A program made the translations under genes and the position numbers. Under the pieces are notes generated by a model. That model was not told the DNA's origin. It made no database searches and was given only the letters and a program-made list of their open reading frames with translations. From the NCBI GenBank assembly GCA_916700875.1, contig CAKAKS010000031.1, positions 14,333,124-14,397,123 of the forward strand: a stretch of DNA of 64,000 nt, given 5' to 3'. This document shows, piece by piece, positions 10,430-21,460 of this stretch (its first letter is position 1; each line of letters starts with the position of its first letter). This DNA is from Sebastes aleutianus (taxonomy: Eukaryota > Chordata > Actinopteri > Perciformes > Sebastidae).

Positions 10430-11930
10430 GGCAGCAGAGGCACGTAGCATTTTCCGATGTAGCTGCTGAGGTTACTTAAAACTGATTTGAATGTATAAAT
10501 ATAAATCAAGTTTTTTTCAATTTGTATATTTGGTATGTACTTTAAGGTTGCACAATTATAACACTTCATAGATTTTTTTTAGGACTTGCAAACTAAATAA
10601 ATTACATATACATCATACAATAAAACAAATGTCCTTTCAGAGCTGTGAAATTAGTAACACAGTGATTTAGTCCAGAACCGGCTTTTGTAACGCGTGTGAG
10701 ATTCATTTTTGTGTGCCCTTTGTGCTGTGACACATGGACCTCTGGTGGCTCTTTGATGGTATTGTATCATCCAATTATTTTGCATTTATTTGACAGTTTG
10801 TCTTGAAGCTCTGACAAATGCTGCAATAAGAGTTTTTACTTTGAATGTCTTAATTTGGGTTTATGTCTGTCTATTTATAACAAGTCTGATGAGGATTTTA
10901 CAGCAATGACCTAATGTTAATTATAGGCTACTGTCATAATACTAATAAAAGCAATTTCCTCAAATACAATATTAGAGTTAAGAGTATTAATGTGTGCAGA
11001 ACATTAAAGATAAAGAAAAACAGTTATAAATAAACTTGTTTAAGTTCCTAATCCAAAAGTTTTAGAAGTCACCACCAGAGAGCAACGTTGCACAAAGAAA
11101 AAGAAGGAGATGTGATCTTTGGTGTGGAGAAAAACTTATAAACTACTGTCTCTGAAGAAAAGATCAACTTCATCAATCTCTGATGGAAAATGAGACGATT
11201 GCAGTAGTAAATAATCAACTTTATATAAGAGCAAAATAAAACAACCAAGGACTGAAAAGAAAGAAACATTACCATGCTGACATATACAGTAGCTGTTAAT
11301 AGATAATTCATATACTGTTGTATTGGCATATGTAAAGGTTGAGACATGTTAACAGTTTATGGAGGTCAACTGGATTTTTCAATCTAATGCAGACAGGAGG
11401 AAGGAGGAAGGGCTGTGTGTTTGCACTGACCTTTCAAAACAACTGTCAGCAAGTTGAGAGAAGGAGATACAACCTTCCTACTAGATTACCCTGTCTCCAT
11501 TGAGGTCAGGAGACAAAATGAAACAAGCAGCGACGCGTACAAAAACAATGTAGGGGGTGACCTTGACCTCGACAAACAACAACATAGTGTACTCCCTCAC
11601 GTAAACTCTTACCATTAACAATCTCACTCATGGATGATGATGACCTCTCACTTCTGACCTCAAACTTTATAGCTGGTTTAGAGATGATTTCACAATCCTT
11701 TTTTTTTTTTTTTTTTTACATTTTATGCTTTTAGAGATTAAAGAGTCGACAGTAGAAAGCTGACAGGAAATAGGAGTGTAATGGTTAGAGAAACATATGG
11801 TTCCCACTCAAACTCAAATTGAATCAAACCCCTGTAGGCCACCAGTGTTCCTCCAATGTTTTTATTCACTACTTTGAGTTGTGCTGATGGTCTTGTAACT
11901 AAAAACTTTTATTTCACTGTCACCTTTTGG
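10430..11930. other. Intergenic stretch, no gene recognised
   Basis: Includes a poly-T run near 11699-11718. Short open frames show no homology that I recognise. Confidence 0.4.
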
Positions 11931-12014
11931 ATATTAAACCTGTAATAACTGATTTGGCCACTCGGGGGCATCAGAAACTAGCTGTAAACACCACATTGAC
12001 ACATTATCATCTAA
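11931..12014 (+). repeat. Fragment of the GGCCACTTGGGGGCAGCAG repeat family
   Basis: TAATAACTGATTTGGCCACTCGGGGGCATCAGAAAC followed by TGTAAACACCACATTGACA matches the start of the larger copy at about 35935 (AATAACGGATTT, GGCCACATGGGGGCAGCAGA). It abuts the TTAA element that follows. Confidence 0.65.
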
Positions 12015-12490
12015 TTTAAAGGGGATATATCATGCTCATTTCCAAGTTCATACTTGTATTTTGGGTTTCTACTAGAACATGTTTAATTGCTTTAATGTTC
12101 AAAAAATACATTATTGTTCTCATGCTGTTTGTCTGAATATACCTGTATTCACCCTCTGTCTGAAACGCTCCGTTTTAGCGCCTGTCTCTTTAAGAGCCCC
12201 TCCCGAAAAAGCCCAGTCTGGTCTGATTGACTTGAGAGAAAAATATGGTGCACCTTTGCAGAGGTAGTTCTCAAGCTGTGGGCAGAATATTCTAATGAGG
12301 CTGCATGTGACATAGGAAGTGGAGACAAATCTAAATGGCTTGTTGAATCACATGTTTTCTGATCTAGACAGCCCACAAAAAACTGACAGGGTTGTCTTAT
12401 TTCCCAGTTTGCGGGTTGTTAGGCTCTCAAGATACCCAAATGTATGTGCACAAGCACTGAAAAAGTGAGTTTTTCATGATACGTCCTTTC
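12015..12490 (+). mobile_element. TTAA-type MITE (AAAGGGGATATATCATG family)
   Basis: The left end is TTTAAAGGGGATATATCATG and the right end is TCATGATACGTCCTTTCA, which are inverted repeats of each other. The internal sequence includes GTCTCTTTAAGAGCCCCTCC. No coding capacity; a class common in teleost genomes. Confidence 0.75.
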
Positions 12491-12605
12491 ATACCTTCTT
12501 TCGGTGATCTACCATGTCAATAGATGATAAAACCTACTAGTGGGTGTAGCCCCTATTGACCCACATCTATGGGGCTTTTAGCAACTAAAACTGCCTATTT
12601 AATTT
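12491..12605 (-). repeat. Terminal fragment of the TAAATAGGCGTTATCAGTCG element
   Basis: The reverse complement of this stretch reproduces the left end of the 18339-19608 element: AAATAGGC, GCCCCATAGATRTGGGTCA, CTACACCCACTAGTAGGT, CATGGTAGATCA and GAAGGTAT. Only one end is present and there is no minisatellite. Confidence 0.8.
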
Positions 12606-13688
12606 GTTTTTATTTGTTTATTTGTTTATTTATTTTGCACAATTTAAAACTACACAACATAACAAAAAAATAAATGAATAATATACAGTGCAGGAAAAGG
12701 CAAAAAACCCACTGGGCTTATCTGAAGCCTACACCCAGAGACAAGATTAATATAATAGTATAATAGCCTGGCAACAGTCTAATCGGCTGAGTCATGTGAT
12801 CCATTGACTATTTATGCCATGCCACACACTAGAACTGGGCAATATATAAAATATTTACCTAGAGCTGTAAGTACAGAGCAGTAAGGGGATAAAAGTGAGT
12901 ACCATATACTAAATACAGCAATATTAGAAAATTAAAATCAGAGTAATTGAGTTCTAGTGTCATCCCGGTCCAGTGGGAATGGCCTCCTGTCTGTCTGGCC
13001 TCCAAAGATTTTCATTATCTTCCCAGAAGTCACCAACTGTCCAAAACCTCTGACTGCGAGGCCATGAGAACAGCAGACCCACTGAGAATATGTCAATTCC
13101 CAGAGGCTTCCTCTGTGAAGATTCATCCATTCTAATCTGAAGAGTTATCTCCTATCGGATCAGATCCTCCAGAGTATCTCATGGGAGTAGATGCAGCCCC
13201 GGTTTGTTTACGGATGGCCACTTCTCACGTCACAAGGTCACAGTGTTTCATGTTCAGCATTCCTCGTCCTTCAAATGTAATAACACATGCCGAAGGATGG
13301 CTGAGGACAGATGGCTCAGAGCCTACTGTTGTTTGTGCTCAACATTTCATTTCATCTTCGTTTCATCTAATGAGGCTTTTCATAACACCTAGAAAACTCA
13401 TCTTCTCTGTGGAGATGAGATTTTATATTCTCACTGTTGACTGTTGAATATAAATATCTTTGCACAGCTGCATATAAAAAGTAATACTCAAAAGTTTTAC
13501 TCTTTTAATGACATGACATTACATTTCATAACGACTTTTTATATATACATATATAGGGTAATAAAAAGTAACAAAGAGGAGCTATAAGTCTTCTAAGTAC
13601 GCTTAAAGGTTACTGTGCATGAGAGAGCATGGGTCACAGCAAAACCAGTGTGGAAAATGGAGCATTGATCCGAGTTAGTGCCAGGATT
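12606..13688. other. Intergenic stretch, possible degraded retroposon
   Basis: 12640-12740 (ATTTTGCACAATTTAAAACT, then AAATAAATGAATAATATACA) looks like a decayed retroposon fragment in reverse orientation, but no second copy here confirms it. The rest shows no gene. Confidence 0.3.
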
Positions 13689-13696
13689 GTCTACAT

Positions 13697-14043
13697 CATT
13701 TGTTCCAAACCTAAGGGTCAGGACCCCCCAAAGGGTCCCAAGATAAATCTGACAGGCCTCAGGATGTTTAATACAAATAAGATAGAAAAATATATATATT
13801 TCTCTTGCACAAAATTGTATTTATTTTTTCTGACTTTTGGCTAATTTGTTAATTTTTCATATGAAATTCTTGATACTTCAGGCCTCTAAAAATACTTCAA
13901 ATATAACAATTACAGAGGGTTTAATTACTCTTTTGAACTGTTCACAACACACAGCCACACATCACCATCAACTGTGATGAGGTCTCGCAAGACACGGATT
14001 TGTTTTTTGAGGGATCAGACGCCAAAAAGTTTGGGAACCACTG
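13697..14043. mobile_element. hAT-like MITE (CAGTGGTTCCCAAAC ends)
   Basis: The right end TTTGGGAACCACTG is the canonical hAT-type terminus. The left end, CATTTGTTCCAAACCT, is degenerate. It is flanked by near-perfect 8-bp duplications, GTCTACAT (13689-13696) and GTCTAGAT (14044-14051). No coding capacity. Confidence 0.8.
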
Positions 14044-14275
14044 GTCTAGATAGCGAGAAAGATTGTGCTGTAACAGAAAAGTAAAAAAATTATCGCTGTA
14101 GCAGCAAATGCTATCAATGCAAGATGTCCTGTAAGATCTCAGGTAGTCCTGCACTACAGAACAGTTAAACATGGGGGGGAAATGGAGATAGATTTATCTG
14201 GCCAAAATCTGACCATGGTCTTTGCATTCAGAAGTGTACTACTCTTTGGTCCAAACGTGATGTTGACCTCACCTC

Positions 14276-14520
14276 ATGGAGGACGGAACCTGCCCAAATA
14301 AAAAATAAATAAAGAACAAGTAAATAAATAAATAAATAAATTCTGTTTAATTGTCCCTTTTATTTATTTTCATTAATTTTAAAATGTATTGATTTATTTT
14401 GCATAATTTTTGCATTTATTTTATATTTATTTATTTTTGCATTTATTCTTTATTTATCTTATATTTATTTTGAGAGTATTTATTTATTTATTTATTTATT
14501 TATGCATTTCAAACAGAACA
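14276..14520 (+). repeat. A/T-rich repeat: TGGAGGACnnnACCTGCCCAAAT followed by AAAT/TTTA tracts, copy 1
   Basis: Begins TCATGGAGGACGGAACCTGC and runs into (AAAT)n then (TTTA)n, a potential foldback. A second copy begins at about 16894. Confidence 0.75.
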
Positions 14521-15808
14521 ATAGATAATATGTTCAGCCTGACCCAACACTTGAACCTCTAACACCTCGATAACCTCAACCAGGATCACGTCTGTTGAAT
14601 CATATCACAATAATCCAGCCATGCACACACACTGTACTGTTCGCGAGTTTGTAAATGAACTAATTCCCATCCTGGTGATTTGATTTTGAGGAAGTAATTA
14701 TTGTTCAGCCCCCTCCCACATAGATTGGAATTCCCCTCCCTTATTAGTAATGACTACATTTTCCAGGAGGAGCAGGGGATGTGGCCGATACATTAAGGTT
14801 CTGCATCTGTCTTGTGGTGATAATCTAAATTGTACCCTGCATGTTTCAGTATTTTATACATCGGAAAATAGACTTCTTTTGGTGGGGAATATTCGTATTC
14901 TTTTAATACACTTGTTTTTGCTTTGTTTTTATCTTTTATAAAACAACATAAAAAATTCTTCCTTCATTCTTCATCCTCTGCATTGAAGTGTCTTCCAACC
15001 GTTAACAGTTTTTTCTCTACAGTAAACTTTTTTTTCGTATATAATTACACATAATCACTTAATTTTCTTTTTCAGAGCTTGCATGACAGCCATGCGTCTG
15101 AATCTGTGAGAGAGTAACATTTTTTTTTTTCAAGAGATTTGCCCTCTTGTCATAAATCAATAGTCTGTCTGGTTGTGGGGAGTCCACAAGGAGCTTAATG
15201 ATTGCATAATTGAGCTCAGGAATGTACCTGCATATGTCACAATTCCTCAGTTTGTAAAAGTAGTAATTTAGTGAATCCATTATCTCCATAGATCATACAC
15301 ATTGTTGTTTCTGTGCATCACAAAATAAAAAAAGCTCTTCTTCAGAAAGCAACCACTATGGAACAGGAAGACATGTTAGACCCCTCCCAGCAGGTAAACA
15401 AGATGCACTTTCCACTGGTGTGTATACAGCTGGGCTTGCACCAAAGTGAGGCCAGTAGTGTCCCTGAATAAATGTTTGTCAAGCTGCACGCACGCAGTCA
15501 TTTGTATACGACATCTTGAAGACGCCTTGAAACTGGGGCAGCTTTTCTGTGTTTGTGTGCTGAATTACTCACAGATGATATATATGGGGAAGGAACTCAG
15601 GATTTACTGTATATATACGACATTATGAACAACATAGAAAAGTTTGGGTTTTGCTTGGCTGTTAACATTTTGAGTGGAAGAAGGAACACAGTTTAAAAAC
15701 CAAGCCAGTTGCTTGTGTGTAATCTGAAATACAAGAGAAAGCTCTACTGCTGGAGCTCTGCTCAGTCAGAGCTCTCATCTTGAGACTTCCTAAAACATGT
15801 TCACACTC

Positions 15809-15810
<2 letters not shown>
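14521..15810. other. Intergenic stretch, no gene recognised
   Basis: No coding sequence with a recognisable motif was found on either strand. The DNA lies directly upstream of the candidate arhgap24 promoter region and may hold distal regulatory sites. Confidence 0.35.

Positions 15811-15818
<8 letters not shown>

Positions 15819-15872
<54 letters not shown>
15819..15872. repeat. (AC)n microsatellite
   Basis: About 27 uninterrupted AC dinucleotides. Open frames over it are low-complexity artefacts. Confidence 0.97.
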
Positions 15873-15878
<6 letters not shown>

Positions 15879-15889
15879 CCTCCCTCCTC

Positions 15890-16206
15890 CTCTCTGTAGC
15901 CAACACAGTCCTCTCAGACTGAGCGTGAGCGTCTCACCAACCAGGATGACTGGAGGAGTTAGGCTGCAGTGTTAGGGGCGAGTGTGTGTGTGTGTGTTTG
16001 TTTGTGTGTGAGTGTGTCTGGGCGGACTCCTGCTGTAATGCTGCCCCATGTGTGACTGTGCTGACCACGACAGCCATCCTGTTCGCAGCGGAGACTTTCT
16101 CAGCATGCAGATGGTGTGTGAGCAGCCAGGGGAAAAGTTAGTAAGAGCTCGTCTGAGCCTCAACTAACACAGTCCACTGTGCACACACTGAGTTTGTTCA
16201 GTGGAT

Positions 16207-16240
<34 letters not shown>

Positions 16241-16358
16241 GTCTCAGCCCAGGATCTCTGTTGATGTGGATTGACTACCTGTCACTGGGTTGGATACAAT
16301 AGGTGTGCATCACCACACGTCAGAGCTGAGGGATTCATTAAGGCTGTTTATTTGAAAG
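15890..16358 (+). other. arhgap24: Candidate promoter and untranslated first exon of arhgap24
   Basis: A locally less AT-rich block with a GT-rich stretch (15980-16010) and 11 CAG repeats ends at TTTGAAAG followed by GTGAGT, a consensus 5' splice site at 16359. The downstream coding exon at 30681 has a normal acceptor with 15 untranslated bases before its ATG, so at least one upstream non-coding exon is required, and this is the best candidate I see. The transcription start is unknown, and the link to arhgap24 is inferred from orientation and spacing only. Confidence 0.35.
16207..16239 (+). repeat. (CAG)11 trinucleotide repeat
   Basis: Eleven perfect CAG units within the candidate 5' untranslated exon, 119 bases upstream of the donor site. 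Confidence 0.97.
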
Positions 16359-16893
16359 GTGAGTCTGCTCTTTGAGTTTTATAGCATGCTTTTGCCTCTA
16401 CGGTATTGTTAAGTCCCCATTTTTCTTGACATCTCTATATTCACTTTGACACGTACTAGAGATGTGAGGATGCTGCAGGCAAATGCTCTGACTGACTGGT
16501 CCAATCTTGGAGGGGTTGACTTACACTTTAACTTACACTTTGTGTGATTTATATTTTAAGCAGGTGTAAACTGGAGCTGAACTTTGTATACAATTTCAGA
16601 AGTAACACCACATTCTCGTTGCTGTGACATTTGGTGGTGTTTTGGGGGATCTTTTTAGTATTTTGCATGTACATATGGTCCCAGATCACAAGCAGAGGAG
16701 GTCAGCGTGTGCCTTCAATTTACTGAACAATGGTAAGACTCATCTGTGCTTTTGGACTGAACTTTTTTTTTTTTGGAACAATCTTTTTTCCAAGCAAACT
16801 TTCAGAATTACAATTTTTCTAAGGATTTGATCACTAATGGTTCATTACTGTGATGCATTTCCACTGTGTTAAACTAGTGACACAACTCATCTA

Positions 16894-17345
16894 TGGAGGA
16901 CAAGACCTGCCCAAATCAAAAATAAATGAATAAATACATAAATGACTCAATAAATGAATAAATATGTCATCAAAAAATAATATTGAAGATGAATGTAGCC
17001 ATTAATTAATTGATAAAACGTGACATAAATTGATATTTATCTTTTAATTTGCTTCTTTATTATTTATCTTTGTATTAATTTCCTTATTTATTTAATCCTC
17101 TATTTAATTTCCCCTTTATATATTTATTTATTATTATTTTTTGCATTTATTTTATTTCATTATTTATGTTATATTTGTTTTTAAATGTGTATATTTATTT
17201 ATACACAATTTTCCTGTTGCATTTCACCCCATAATTATTTCCCCAAACTTATTATTTCTGTATTCTTTTCTTTATATATTTCTTTTTACATTTTTTTATG
17301 TATTTCTGCCTCATTATGCAAATGAGGGGGCAGTCACTCAACCTG
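16894..17345 (+). repeat. A/T-rich repeat: TGGAGGACAAGACCTGCCCA, copy 2
   Basis: TATGGAGGACAAGACCTGCC followed by AAAT-rich then TTTA-rich sequence, ending near TCATTATGCAAATGAGGGGG. Same family and orientation as 14276-14520 but longer. Confidence 0.75.
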
Positions 17346-18190
17346 TGTCATGGGGTCAGAGCATGGATGGATTTTTGCAGGTACTCATCCAGCTGTGCCA
17401 TAACCTACATATTGAGAAGTGCACAAATTTCAGTTCTATATACAGTAGATGTGTCACACCTGGGTGGGCCTGCTGGGGATCTCACATATTGTGAAAATGA
17501 CTTAATGCTGCAATCTTTATCTAAAGCGTATTAACTTCATTGTTAGCCTGAAGCTGCAAACTGAATCATCAATTCACTGTAAGTCACCAAGACTGTTGGA
17601 CAGCTGGAAAACATCAATTTTCTCTACTCAGGTAAAATTTGGTGCACTTATTGTACTGTCACTCTAGCATTTTGCAAGGGCTTGCTAATTCTGCTGTATT
17701 CATACTGTACAGATGGTGAGACCGTTGAATGTCCCATCCAAAACACTGACCCCCTGTCTGGCTGTCGGCTGGCCAGACAGACACGAAAACTCAATTATGT
17801 CTGGATTAATGTGCAGAAAAGCAGAATGAGAACAGATTTCATATAATAAGAATGAAAGGATGAGAAGGAAACGACAAGGTGGTGGATAAAATGGCAGGGA
17901 GGACAACTTGTTTTCCCCACCTGGTGTGTTAATGGAAAAGGAAGATGTGAAAGCAAACAGGGCATGGACTGAGGTAGAAGTAGGGAAGATATGATGACCC
18001 CCCGTGTGCCAGGAATGTCTGCAGTGCACAAGCTGTGCTGCTGGAAAGCCTAGGGATCAGGTTCCCCGTGTCAGCTGCTGCACCCGACTGTTCCCAGGTC
18101 TAACTCTGTGATATCTGTGTATTGAGAGAGAGAGAGGAATACTGCAGCAAAACTGGAGTTGAGATCAAATTAGAGAATTCATTGGTGAAA
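17346..18190. other. Presumed intronic stretch, no gene recognised
   Basis: Overlapping short open frames are present on both strands, without domain signatures. If the 16358 donor is real, this is arhgap24 intron 1. Confidence 0.35.
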
Positions 18191-18191
18191 G

Positions 18192-18335
18192 GAATACTTT
18201 AACATTTTGAGAAATATTTGCTTTCTGGCAGACAAGATTGATACTACTCTCAGATGAAAGTGGTGTCAATCTTCTCAGTTAACTTTCCACCAGAGCGAAT
18301 AAGTGTGAAAATGTCAAACTGCTCCTTAACTGTAA
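18192..18335 (+). repeat. Joined end fragments of the GAATAGTTTGACATTTTGGG repeat family
   Basis: GAATACTTTAACATTTTGAG near the start and GAATAAGTGTGAAAATGTCA near the end match the two termini of the larger element at 46955-48042, here brought together with most of the interior missing. Confidence 0.6.
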
Positions 18336-18338
18336 CTT

Positions 18339-19608
18339 TAAATAGGCGTTATCAGTCGCTACAAGCCCCATAGATATGGGTCATTATGGGCCTACTACAC
18401 CCACTAGTAGGTGATATCAACTATTCACATGGTAGATCAGCAAAAGAAGGTATAAAAGGACACGACAGCGACCTCTAGTGACCGTAGTAATTATGACAGG
18501 AGCAGAAGCGGAAGTCACATGCTGTAGTATAGATAGTGTGAATCTCCACAAGGGGTTAAGGTCGGGACGGTAGATGGTACACAGAACATAAAGTTTTAAC
18601 CCACGAGACTGGAGTTCGCATTCCATGTGAAACCAACAATGTGTAAAATATGGTGTATTTTTTTTTACTAAACCTAAAGAAGTTGTAGATTTGTTGCATA
18701 AACTTAAAGAAGTTGTAGTTTTGTTGCCTAAACCTAAAGAAGTTGTAGTTTTGTTGCCCCAACCTAAAGAAGTTGTAGTTTTATTGCCTAAACCTAAAGA
18801 AGTTGTAGTTTTGTTGCCTAACCTTAAAGAACTTGTAGTTTTGTTGCCCAAACCTAAATAACTTGTAGTTGTGTTGCCTAAACTTAAAGAATTGTAGTTT
18901 TTGTCTAAATCTAAAGAAGTTGTAGTTTTCTTTCCTAAACCTAAAGAAGTTGAAGTTTTGTTGCCTAAACCTAACGAAGTTGTAGTTTTTTGTCTAAATC
19001 TAAAGAAGTTGTAGTTTTGTTGCCTAAACCTAAAGAAGTTGAAGTTATTTGTCTAAACCTAAAGAAGTTGTAGTTTTGTTGCCTAAACCTAAAGAAGTTG
19101 TAGTTATTTGTCTAAACCTAAAGAAGTTGTAGTTTTGTTACCTAAACTTAAAGAAGTTGTAGTTTTGTTGCCTAAACCTAAAGAAATTGTAGTGTTTTTC
19201 CTAAACTTAAAGAAGCTGTAGTTTTGTTACCTAAACTTAAAGAAGTTGTAGTTTTGTTGCCTAAACCTAAAGAAATTGTAGTGTTTTTCCTAAACTTAAA
19301 GAAGTTGTAGTTTTGTTACCTAAACTTAAAGAAGTTGTAGTTTTGTTGCCTAAACCTAAAGAAATTGTAGTGTTTTTCCTAAACTTAAATAAGCTGTAGT
19401 TTTGTTGTCTGAACCTAAAGAAGTTGTAGTGTTTTGACTAAACCTAAAAAAAACGTTTTGTTTGTGTTCAAAACCAAGACGTTTCATTCAGGTTTATATA
19501 TTAGAATATGTTGCTTTAAGATTTCACTTTCACCTTTACAACGTAGTGGGCATAGTAGGCTAATGACCCACATCTATGGTGCTTAAAGCGACTGATAACG
19601 CCTATTTA
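18339..19608. mobile_element. TIR (foldback) element carrying an internal minisatellite
   Basis: The left terminus TAAATAGGCGTTATCAGTCG (18339) and the right terminus, the reverse complement of CGACTGATAACGCCTATTTA (ending 19608), form an inverted repeat. It extends inward through CCCATAGATRTGGGTCATTA and CTACNNNGCCCACTA-type sequence for about 70 bases. Inside are about 300 bases of unique DNA and the 30-bp tandem array. TA lies on both sides, consistent with a TA target. A one-ended relative is at 12491-12605. No transposase was seen. Confidence 0.8.
18668..19450 (+). repeat. 30-bp minisatellite, about 26 copies
   Basis: The unit contains CCTAAACCTAAAGAAGTTGT followed by AGTTTTGTTG, repeated with substitutions and 1-bp length variants for about 780 bp. 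The unit resembles the TTGCCTAAACCTAA core found singly at 21425, 35636 and (inverted) 31929. The minus-strand open frame with a ten-residue period (GNKTTTSLGL-like) is produced by the 30-bp period and is not a gene. Confidence 0.95.
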
Positions 19609-21050
19609 ATGGCCTGATGTTGAATCGGGTGCTCACCCAGAGGTGATATTCACAAAGGTGGAAATGCAGAGTCAGCTTTCCCCAAACTGCAAACAACATC
19701 TCTGGGGAAAATGACTATGATCATGATTTTCAGTTTGCCCTCTCACTTTGTGACCGTAGCATCTTGCGTCTTAATTTATTCAGAAAATATCCTCCCTGCT
19801 GTATTCACAAAAGATCGCCACATCAACAGTATCAGTTATAGCAGTGTGTCAAACACATGTAGAATGAGTCAACGTTCAGCTCCTCCACAGGGCCGCAGCT
19901 CACTTTCCCAGACATGCTGTGACACATGGCGTGGAGGAAAATGGAGAGGGAGGGGCGGCGATGCCGGTGTTGGGGTGGCGAGTGTATCATACTAAAAGGG
20001 CTGCATTGTAGACTGTAAAGGGGGTCCACACATGGCGTCTAAATTGGTGCGTAGACAAAATAGACACTGACTCATCACATTGATTCATACAGGAAAGCCA
20101 GGGAGTTTATTTAAGGAGCGGGTGCAAAAAGAAAATTTATCTACAAGAACCAAATCCTTCTATGTTTGTGATACATTATATCGCCCACCTTCACCTCCCT
20201 TCCTGTCTTCCTGCTTTCATCCATCCACCTCTCTCTTTGTGACTCACAGTGGGTTGTGTGACACTGATCGTGGACTACTCCGTAATGAAGGATCGCGGCC
20301 TCACTTCAAACCCTTCGGCACTGTAAATCATGATAGACCTGACTTGTGCATGTGTTGGATGCAGCAACGGATCAGTTTTTCATTTTTTTTTCACGTGTGT
20401 TATGAGTACTTCCATCTGTGACCGCTCTGAAGCCCTTCCTCTTTCACATCCTCTCCACAGCACAGCAAGAAACATGCCCTCTTCTCACCTCTGTGACTTT
20501 TCAGCAGGAGTCTAACAGAACCAGACCGCTCTCGAGGTAGCAGCTTTGGTAGCGGAGGGTTATATTTGTCTTTAACACATGTGGGTCATGGAGGCCCTAC
20601 TGTGCAGACTGTAAAGGGGGGGAGGCTGCTCAGGGATATTTAAAGGGTTGACAGCATCGACTGGCAATTACAAGTTCAAGTTTCCTCTTTCGCATGTTTT
20701 TAGATGTTATCTAGTGTACCGTGCACATACATAAACGCATGAGAATCACTTTTCCTGTTAGAGTAAGTGAACATGGACTTTGTCAAATCTGAATTAGCTT
20801 GGAGATGGTTGCTAAGGAAACACAGACGGTTTATGTCACTGCCAGGTGGATTCAGTCAGCTGTCAAACATGCTGGCTTGCAATGAAGTCGGCCCGTGTGT
20901 CCACCAATCACATCGGTGTTGCCAGATAGGATATGATAAACTATCTCTCCAGAGGCTTAAAATGATTGTATTTTGAGGAAAATTATTGCACACAAGTCAT
21001 AACCACGAGAACAAATAGGCGTAAATGTGTAATTTTACAAAACATATATT
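19609..21050. other. Presumed intronic stretch, no gene recognised
   Basis: Two short similar phrases (TGTAGACTGTAAAGGGGGTC near 20007 and TGCAGACTGTAAAGGGGGGG near 20604) suggest a small dispersed repeat. No coding exon with credible splice sites and homology was seen. Confidence 0.35.
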
Positions 21051-21054
21051 TAAA

Positions 21055-21262
21055 TGAGGCTGCACGGTGCAGTGGTTAGCACTGTCGCCTCACAGCAAGA
21101 GGGTTCCGGTTTCCTCCCACAGTCCAAAGACATGCACGTTAATTGTTGACTCTAAATTGCCCGAAGGTGTGAATGTGAGCGTCAATGGTTGTCTGTCTCT
21201 ATTTGTCAGCCTGTCCAGGGTGTACCCCGCCTTCACCCAATGTCAGCTGGGATCGGCTCTTG
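21055..21262 (+). mobile_element. tRNA-like SINE-type repeat, internally deleted
   Basis: Begins GAGGCTGCACGGTGCAGTGG TTAGCACTGTCGCCTCACAG (box-A-like TGGTTAGC), then TTTCCTCCCACAGTCCAAAG, TGACTCTAAATTGCCC and TGTCCAGGGTGTACCCCGCC. This order is a very common teleost repeat. Compared with the usual form, the middle part, including the box-B region, is missing. Classification as a SINE is from memory of the family. Confidence 0.65.
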
Positions 21263-21339
21263 TGCTTGACTTGTGCGTTACGTTTCACTTTCACATTACA
21301 ATCAGCTGTTCGTTTTTGTCCCATGTTCACAACATCAAG

Positions 21340-21460
21340 TCACATTTTCACTGTAAAAACGCAGTTATTTTAAACCCAACAATGTTTTTTTTCCTTAAAC
21401 CTAACTTCAGTGGTTTTATTGCCTAAACCTAAGCAAGTATTTTTGTTTAATTCACACCAT
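21340..21460 (+). repeat. Dispersed TTGCCTAAACCTAA repeat fragment
   Basis: CCTTAAACCTAACTTCAGTG and TTTATTGCCTAAACCTAAGC are single-copy versions of the motif amplified in the 18.7-19.4 kb minisatellite. Confidence 0.6.

Noticed and set aside
10270..10479. Peptide LWRNSVLQICRL shared by two distant open frames (also near 60300-60420)
   Set aside because: Both are copies of one non-coding MITE in opposite orientations; no longer conserved frame.
18417..18851. 144-codon minus-strand frame with a ten-residue repeat (GNKTTTSLGL-like)
   Set aside because: Produced by the 30-bp minisatellite, whose length is a multiple of three; the frame breaks where units lose a base. Not a protein gene.
18668..19450. 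CCTAAACCTAAA resembles telomeric CCCTAA or CCCTAAA repeats
   Set aside because: The period is 30 bp, not 6 or 7; only one or two telomere-like words occur per unit. Not an interstitial telomere.
18668..19450. CRISPR-like array of regular repeats
   Set aside because: The units are contiguous with no unique spacers, in a vertebrate genome; it is a minisatellite.
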